Under the pieces are notes generated by a model. That model had not been told where the DNA came from. It did not search any database and saw nothing but the letters and a program-made list of their open reading frames with translations. A stretch of 64,000 nucleotides of DNA. It comes from Atopsyche davidsoni (Eukaryota; Arthropoda; Insecta; Trichoptera; Hydrobiosidae). Made by a program: the position numbers and the translations under genes. Shown one piece after another: positions 58,301 to 64,000 of the stretch; position 1 is the first letter of the stretch; every line of letters starts with the position of its first letter. The stretch spans positions 14,134,001-14,198,000 of the forward strand of contig JAILWY010000023.1 in NCBI GenBank assembly GCA_022113835.1, given 5' to 3'.

Positions 58301-60139
58301 TTCTCGGGTGTTGTGCCGCTTCAAGGCCATCGGGAACATTGCCAAAAGAGTGCCAGAACACGAGCGGGCCTAAACTTTTTTGTTTCAACCCAAGGTGCCG
58401 GAGATGTCTTCTCAGTCGCTCCTGAGAATGGGCGCCATACTATTGAGTAATCAAATGGCTAGGAAATTACGTTTATTTTCATATGTGAGCGCTCTCGCTT
58501 TTCAGGAGTTTAGGAGCTCAGTAAAGTAAGCCAAAATAACAGAAACGTTTCGGCACTCATTGCAGCCCACTCCAATGGAGATGTTTCCTCAGTCGCTCCT
58601 GAGGTTGGGCGCCATATTATATGAATAGCCAAATGGCTAGGAGACCACGATAACTTTTATATGCGAGCGCTTTCGCTTTTCAGGACCTTAGTAAATTATG
58701 GTAAAATAATAGAAACGTCTCGACACTCACTACAGCCCACAATGTCGGAGATGTGTCCAGTCACTCCTGAGGTCGGAAGCTATATTATTATAAATGAATA
58801 GCCAAACGGCTAGATCACGATACTTTTTATATGCGAGCGGTCTCCACAGTCGCTCCTGAGATCGGTTGCCATATTAATATATATGAATAGCCAAACGGCT
58901 AGGTGACAACGATACATTTTATATATGAGCGCTTTCGCTTTTCGGAAGTTCAGTAAAGTGAGATAAACGTTTCGGCACTCACTGCAGCCCACTTCGTCGG
59001 AGATGTCTCCACAGTCGCTCCTGAGTTCGGATGCTATATTATTATATATGAATAGCCAAACGGGTAGGAGACCACGATACGTTTGTGAAACGTTTCGGCA
59101 CTCACTGCAGCCCACTTCGGATGCTATATTATTATATATGTATAGCCAAACGCCTAGGTGACCACGATACTTTTTATATACGAGCGGTCTCCACAGTCGC
59201 TCCCGAGGTCGGGTGCTATATGAATGGCCAAACGGCTAGGAGACCACGATATTTTTTATGTACGAGCGGTCTCCACAGTCGCTCCTAGGGTCGGGTGCTA
59301 TATGAACAGCCAAACGGCTAGGAGACCACGATACTTTTTATATGCGAGCGGTCTCCACAGTCGCTCCTGAGGTCGGGTGCTATATGAACAGCCAAACGGC
59401 TAGGAGACCACGATACTTTTTATATACGAGCGATCTCCACAGTCGCTCCTGAGGTCGGGTGCTATATGCATAGCCAAACGGCTAGGAGACCACGATACTT
59501 TTTATATACGAGCGGTTTCCACAGTCGCTCATGAAGTCGAGTGCTAAATGAACAGCCAAACGGCTAGGAGACCACGATACTTTTTATATACGAGCGGTTT
59601 CCACAGTCGCTCATGAAGTCGAGTGCTAAATGAACAGCCAAACGGCTAGGAGACCACGATACTTTTTATGTACGAGCGGTCTCCACAGTCGCTCCTGAGG
59701 TCGGGTGCTATATGCACAGCCAAACGGCTAGGAGACCACGATACTTTTTATATGCGAGCGGTTTCCACAGTCGCTCCTGAGGTCGGGTGCTATATGCACA
59801 GCCAAACGGCTAGGAGACCACGATACTTTTTATATGTATAGTAAGAGATAGAAACGTTTCGGCACTCACTGCAGCCCACTTCGTCGGAGTTGTCGCCGCA
59901 GTCGTTGCGGTGGTCGCACTTCTGCGCCGCGTCCACGCAGCGCTGGCCGCCGGCGCAGCGGAACTGGTCGAGCCGGCAAGCCGCCCCCGCGCAGCCCTCC
60001 TCGTCGCGGCCCGAGCGGCAGTCCAGGTAGCCGTCGCAGCGCTTCTCGCGCGGCACGCACGCCTCGGCCGCCGGCACGCTGCTGGCCGCCTCGGGGCCCG
60101 CGCCGCACCGGAAGTCGTTCGGCTGGCACTTGCGGTACG
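39290..60139 (-). CDS. LRP1: Low-density lipoprotein receptor-related protein 1 (5' end missing)
   Basis: Giant endocytic and signalling receptor. Twenty exons: 59,870-60,139; 55,043-55,297; 54,765-54,941; 54,396-54,622; 54,000-54,269; 52,260-53,877; 51,916-52,175; 51,529-51,832; 50,788-51,078; 49,514-50,695; 48,988-49,438; 42,961-48,906; 42,719-42,877; 42,407-42,633; 41,999-42,194; 41,080-41,921; 40,803-40,970; 40,106-40,364; 39,700-39,935; 39,290-39,465. All junctions are GT-AG and phases agree. The total of 13,514 nt leaves 4,503 residues (human LRP1 has about 4,544). Layout: 4 LDLa, EGF pair, YWTD propellers with EGFs, 8 LDLa, propellers, 10 LDLa, propellers, 11 LDLa, EGFs, last propeller, EGFs, one membrane span and a cytoplasmic tail of about 141 residues. 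The 8, 10 and 11 clusters match vertebrate LRP1, which separates it from LRP2/megalin. The signal-peptide exon was not found and is probably beyond 64 kb or in 60-64 kb. Confidence 0.95.
42961..48906 (-). other. LRP1: LRP1 giant exon of 5,946 bp
   Basis: A single exon of 1,982 codons spanning several YWTD propellers, EGF modules, the complete 10-module LDLa cluster III, a calcium-binding EGF pair ([23 protein letters not shown]), another propeller and the first eight modules of cluster IV. It starts after TTGCTTCTTTCAG and ends at GAGCAG|GTAAAA. Vertebrate LRP1 divides this part among many exons. Confidence 0.93.
51098..51191. repeat. 41-bp perfect inverted repeat in an LRP1 intron
   Basis: Arms 51,098-51,138 and 51,151-51,191 are exact reverse complements with a 12-base spacer. 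The inner arm edge reads CCACATTTT / AAAATGTGG. The structure starts 20 bases from the exon 50,788-51,078, so it overlaps the branch-point and polypyrimidine region of that acceptor. Confidence 0.95.
55400..56075. repeat. Minisatellite with 51/52-bp units in a 103-bp dimer pattern
   Basis: The block GTGAAAGTC recurs at 55,604, 55,655, 55,707, 55,758, 55,810, 55,861, 55,912, 55,964 and 56,015, so spacing alternates 51 and 52. Two unit types alternate, one with CTCTCTGATATATTTTGGG and one with CCGCCCGATATTTTTAA. That makes a higher-order dimer. About 13 units lie in the LRP1 intron 55,298-59,869. Confidence 0.92.
56076..58380. other. Non-coding interior of the large LRP1 intron
   Basis: Mostly AT-rich and gene-free. 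It contains a dispersed repeat at 56,575-56,745. The part from about 58,080 to 58,380 is GC-richer and carries no recognisable coding or RNA gene. Confidence 0.55.
56575..56745. repeat. Dispersed repeat, copy 2
   Basis: Second copy of the element at 34,383-34,545, in the same orientation. It has the shared blocks AATAACGAAAATAGA, CTAAGCCACAT and GCACAACCCTAA. Neither copy shows a reading frame. Confidence 0.7.
58385..59850. repeat. Exon-derived minisatellite (82-bp units plus longer units)
   Basis: From 59,180 to 59,840 the unit repeats every 82 bp (ACGAGCG at 59,180, 59,262, 59,344, 59,426, 59,508, 59,590, 59,672, 59,754). From 58,385 to 59,130 the units are longer and include a copy of the 3' end of the neighbouring LRP1 exon. 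On the minus strand this reads [17 protein letters not shown] and includes the splice donor. Every 82-bp unit still keeps the SDCGD part. The array lies 20 bp beyond the real exon. Confidence 0.93.
59870..60139 (-). other. LRP1: LRP1 first visible exon: two LDLa modules, GC-rich
   Basis: A symmetrical phase 1-1 exon of 90 codons. The first LDLa module ([11 protein letters not shown] to DEEGC) has an Ala/Pro-rich insertion ([10 protein letters not shown]) between cysteines. The second runs [11 protein letters not shown] to [11 protein letters not shown]. Composition is very GC-rich compared with all other LRP1 exons. It ends at CTGCA|GTGAGT. The preceding acceptor is TTTGTTTCAG. Confidence 0.92.
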
Positions 60140-60384
60140 CTGAAACAAAAAACACACCATTGAAGAACACATCATTTGTGCAAAAATCAAAGTCAATCCA
60201 TAACACGGGTGGCCAAATCATCGATCGCCCGAATATTCCTAGTCACCCGTTTGTCTGATGTGCCTGCGTACGTAGGCGGTTCGACATATACCCGGCCTAG
60301 CATTATTTTTACAAAATCGCTATTATTTTTGACATCTGCCATCCTTCAAATGACACGCGTCAAAATTTGAAGAAAAAAAAAACA

Positions 60385-60860
60385 TTTAGGTTTGTTTTGG
60401 CAGCCATAAACGTGAAGCGTCTTTTGCGATTTGTGAAAAATGCAAAAATTTGAGTTTCGTTCGGTGATTTGAGTTCCTTCGTTTGAAAGGGAAAAACAAA
60501 GCGGAAATCAAAACTGAGTTGGATTCTGTTTACGAGGAGTCTGTTCCATCGTTAACACTAGTCAAATATTTGGAAAGCTGAATTTGTTCGTGGTCTTGCG
60601 AGTGTTCTTGATGAGGACCGCCCGGGGGGGCCAAATATCGTCATCACGCCGGAAATGATAAAAAAAATCCATGATATCATTATGGTCAATCGCCGAATCA
60701 AAATCAGAGAGCTAGTAGAGGCTGTGAACTTCATTTTGGACCGTGTTCACAACATCGTGCACAATAATTTGGATATGCGCAAGCTCTCAGCGCGATGGGT
60801 GCCGCGTTTGCTCACTATCGACCAAAAACGCAAACATGTGACCACTTAGTTTATGCGAAA
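60385..60860 (+). mobile_element. Degenerate mariner transposase N-terminal fragment
   Basis: The plus strand encodes, with frame breaks, the start of a mariner-type transposase: MQKFEFRSVI, then after stops and indels MIKKIHDIIMVNRRIKIREL and MRKLSARWVPRLLTIDQKRK. These are the helix-turn-helix part and linker (WVPRLL) of the family. The catalytic domain is missing. It lies upstream of the first visible LRP1 exon. Confidence 0.85.
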
Positions 60861-60904
60861 AAATCATTATTTTCTCTCATTAATTAACGATTTTAAATTT
60901 AAAA

Positions 60905-61370
60905 CAGTAAAACCTCGATATAACTGACCAATCGGGTGAAGGGGGTGTCCGTTGAAGTCGAAATTCCGTTATATATATATATATAAAAATAGGTTTAAAG
61001 CGATAGCGACACACGATGCGATAAATTGGCGTGTCGTTCAACAAATTACCATCGAATATCGGCGAAATCTCACAAAAACTGCTGATTATGGCTACACCAT
61101 AGTGCAATTTGTTGGATGAGACGCCAATTTATCGCATTGTGTGTGGAGCGCTTAAAATAAATAAAAAAACTTTTTTTTTGAAAATACACTGTATGTATTT
61201 AATATACGCGCTTGCTTTCGGTAATTCTACTAAGAAGGAATCAAGCTTTGTTTGCACTTTTGAAGTTTGCTGTTTTTTCTATAATCAACTCTCGAAAATT
61301 ACGTAAAAAAATTATTTTACATTTTCGCATTTAAAACTTTTTTTTTTGTCCGTTATATCGAGGTTTTACT
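60905..61370. mobile_element. Foldback MITE with nested inverted repeats
   Basis: The terminal inverted repeats are CAGTAAAACCTCGATATAAC at 60,905 and its complement ending at about 61,370. Inside, 61,005-61,047 and 61,108-61,150 form a second inverted repeat (GCGATAAATTGGCGT). No transposase is present. The termini resemble those of pogo/Tigger-type elements (from memory of the family), so it may have been moved by such a transposase. Confidence 0.8.
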
Positions 61371-64000
61371 ATACTTGTTTATTTTAAATTGAAGCTTATA
61401 TTTGGTTTTAAATTACTCGTTAGACCGCTGCTTATAATTTAAACAGTGATTTATAACTATCGAAATCCGGTAAAAAAAAAAAGTCGACACAGACGATTTT
61501 CATCGAATCTTGTTTTTTCATTATTTTTTATTAGTAGCAAATATTATTATTAAACACATCAGTGACAAGTACTTCTCCGAGCACCTTTCACACAATTAAA
61601 CTACAATCTAGAATAATTTTTTTTGTATGATAACAGCAGTTCAAACCGCTGCCTAATTAAAATCGCTTCCGTGGCTGCACTTCTCAAATATTTTGGTCGA
61701 ATTACATGGGGCTGGCTTCAAAATTTAATTCAGCCCATCTTACGTTCAAAATATGTCATTTTTAATACCGCCGAGTCCTCGAATCCCATCTGCGGTGAAG
61801 TGTGAAAAGGGTCTCCTCCAATTTCGGTGCCGGCCGGCGGAGTCGCACTTCAGCCGGCGCGGAGCTCCCGAGTCAACATTGAAATCACCACTAATCGATA
61901 GAGACCACCTCTGAATAAATATGGCCGGAAAATATACCGCCGCGAATAGTGCACGCCATTTTAAACACGTTTCTGTGCGACGTACTTTGAAGCATTGACA
62001 ATCAAAGCCAGAGGTTTTGTAGAGCGTACCTTGCTGCCTGCTGGTACATTGTAAGAAATATCAGTAAAAAAAAAGCTTTACAAAGCAATATCACTTTCAA
62101 CTGAACGTTGCGATTCATTGGATATTGATAATAAAAAAAAATGGCATGGCTTGTATAATGTATCTATATGGTGTAAATTTAATCATAATAAGAAACACAT
62201 TCAGTTCCATGCTTTGTATTGTATGTATGTAGAAAACAATGAGTGTAACTTTTGACAGAAATTAAAGAGGTTGCTTGAGAGCCTTCTCAAATTCTAGTGA
62301 TTAAGTATGCATAAAACACTATTTCGCTTATAATCAATCAATGATTTAATGGAAAATGGTCGACTTCCAGCCACTGACGTAAGTTTCTTCCTTCCAGTGC
62401 CCCTTTTTCCTTCGATTTTTCCTCGGACAATCAGATGTGGAATGCCATATTTATTGTTTAGATAAATGTGGCCAAAATTGGGAGACCTTACGTTTTTTTA
62501 CCATCGTCAGGAGTTCTCTTTCTTTGCGCATTCTATGCAAGACTCTCATTTGTGATGCAGTCAACCCATGGTATTTTAAAGATTCTCCTATAAAGCTACA
62601 TTTCAAACGCCTCAATTACTTCAAGTGTTAAAGTTTTAACTACACTTTTTTGTTTTGAAAAGTTTAATTTATATTGCTGATCGCTTTTACAGCCAGATAA
62701 TCTCTTAGTCTTTAATTAGACATTGAAAGTTTAGACATACAAGTTATCACTTTATTTTAAGATTGAAAAGCGAATCGCAGACATTTTCTATCACAAAAAA
62801 AACGAATCTACTGTGTGCGCTCTCATAGAGTGTAATCGCGTTTCCACTCAAACAAAATGTATTCGGTAAATTGTATGTTTTATTATACATTGTTTTATGA
62901 TCTTCAGAATGTCTCAGGTTTCCTGTCATCTACGAGTACGAGTATCTTTATATATTTGCTACTTCAGAGGATCTAAAAAGAGTGTTTGAAACATGCGAAT
63001 CCTTGACAATATAAAACTCTACAATAAAAAAAGTTCTTTTATAAGGGTGACCATTGCTGTGATACAAAAAAAAATAGCACAGCATTCAAATAGATACAAG
63101 TATTTTCAGACGAAACGAAATTCTCACGAAATAACTAGCCCCAAGTAAAAAAATGTACATTCAATAATATTTGATACCGAACCGGACCGCCGAAAGATTT
63201 ATCTTTCATTTCGGACTGCTTGTTTTGCGTACAATCGCCAATCAAATATAATAACAGGACGCCATTTTAACATTCGTGTTTTCATTCAGAGTTTTTTTGC
63301 CGAAAAAAAATCACCATGCGCCATATCTGCCTGTAAATAAAAACTTGTAAAAATAATCACACCGAGCATGAGTGCGAATAAAAACGTATATCGTTAAAAG
63401 TCCAACGGCGAGAGGGTCCGAATTACAAAATCACAAATTGGTCTCGGTATAAGATTTTATTTTAATTTCAAAAGGCGACTTTTTAATTTATCATTAGAAA
63501 GAAGGGGTAGGGGGGGGGGGGGTGAAGGAGGAGAAAAAAAAAAAAAAAAAAAAAAAAAAATGGTCACATTACGCGCTCACCCACTCGATGTGTTCTCCCG
63601 AAAAAGGTCAATCTACAAAATGGTCGCCGGGGACATGAAATATGGCTCTCCGGTCGGGGATCACGGGCCATAAACTAGGCCGATGGAAGTGTACCTTTGT
63701 ATCGCCGCGCTGGCCGCGCAGTGCTCCGGCGTTGCCAGCCTCGCGATTTGGTAATGAGAAACGAATTTTATTGCCAGCAGAAAGAGACAACCTGACGAGT
63801 CCCAGATCGGAAAATAAATAAAAAAAAGAAAGCACTTATACAGCGCGGCTTCAGAATTTGACTGGCGACGGTTTGTTTGTTCGTAAACGTTTGATTGCTT
63901 TTGCTTCCTTGGCACCGTGTTTATCAATGACAGCGGCAAATACTCTCACATCGCCGTTCGTCAATATTCCTCACAATATACGCACGTGTACTGCCGTACT
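61371..64000. other. Unassigned DNA upstream of the visible LRP1 exons
   Basis: No gene could be supported. GC-richer patches occur at 61,800-61,900 and 63,570-63,960. They could belong to a promoter or the missing LRP1 5' exon, but no signal peptide joined to a phase-1 donor was found. Confidence 0.4.
63505..63560 (+). repeat. Homopurine G-run then A-run tract
   Basis: A run of about 13 G, interrupted purines, then a run of about 24 A. It is a simple-sequence tract and prone to assembly error. Confidence 0.9.

Noticed and set aside
58810..59115. Open frame with repeated [17 protein letters not shown] as a possible extra LRP1 exon
   Set aside because: It has no acceptor site, contains only the tail of an LDLa module and lies in the minisatellite, so it is repeated non-coding sequence derived from the exon.
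63608..63939. Possible LRP1 signal-peptide exon on the minus strand
   Set aside because: The open frames lack a good ATG followed by a hydrophobic core and a phase-1 donor; composition alone is not enough.

Overview
This is an AT-rich animal nuclear window with intron-containing genes, tRNA-derived SINEs, mariner fragments and minisatellites. The insect-type carboxylesterase points to an insect. The style of its intracellular alpha-esterase suggests Lepidoptera, but that is a weak guess. No bacterial, viral or CRISPR features are visible.

Layout: 1-10.6 kb is gene-poor. It holds a decayed alanine aminotransferase (ALT) relic (2.5-2.8 kb), a mariner 3' remnant (6.6 kb), a SINE-like element (9.4 kb) and a double hairpin (10.1 kb). 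A three-exon carboxylesterase lies on + (10,650-14,141). It is tail-to-tail with three tandem ALT genes on the minus strand: copy A 14,663-19,072, copy B 20,858-24,552, copy C 26,613-33,679. Each ALT has ten exons with conserved phases, and all three reading frames are open. Only copy C keeps a mitochondrial presequence. A and B share a stop codon at the same presequence position and a 6-bp C-terminal deletion, so C is the ancestral-like copy and A and B arose by a later duplication of about 5.9 kb. From 33.7 to 39.3 kb the DNA is intergenic, with a SINE-based palindrome at 35.2-35.8 kb.

The rest of the window is dominated by an LRP1 gene on the minus strand (stop at 39,290; most 5' exon found at 60,139). 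Twenty exons were placed by splice consensus and reading phase. They sum to 13,514 nt, which gives one uninterrupted frame of 4,503 residues and lacks only the signal-peptide end. The ligand-binding repeats are grouped 4, 8, 10 and 11, compared with 2, 8, 10 and 11 in vertebrate LRP1. The intron after the first visible exon (55,298-59,869) carries two minisatellites, one of them built from the 3' end of that same exon including its splice donor. From 60.1 kb to the end there is a degenerate mariner, a foldback MITE and unassigned sequence.

The genes have separate roles: ester hydrolysis, alanine/pyruvate-glutamate exchange in two compartments, and lipoprotein or ligand endocytosis. No shared pathway is claimed. 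The strongest leads are the presequence loss among the tandem ALTs and the exon-derived, splice-donor-bearing minisatellite in LRP1.
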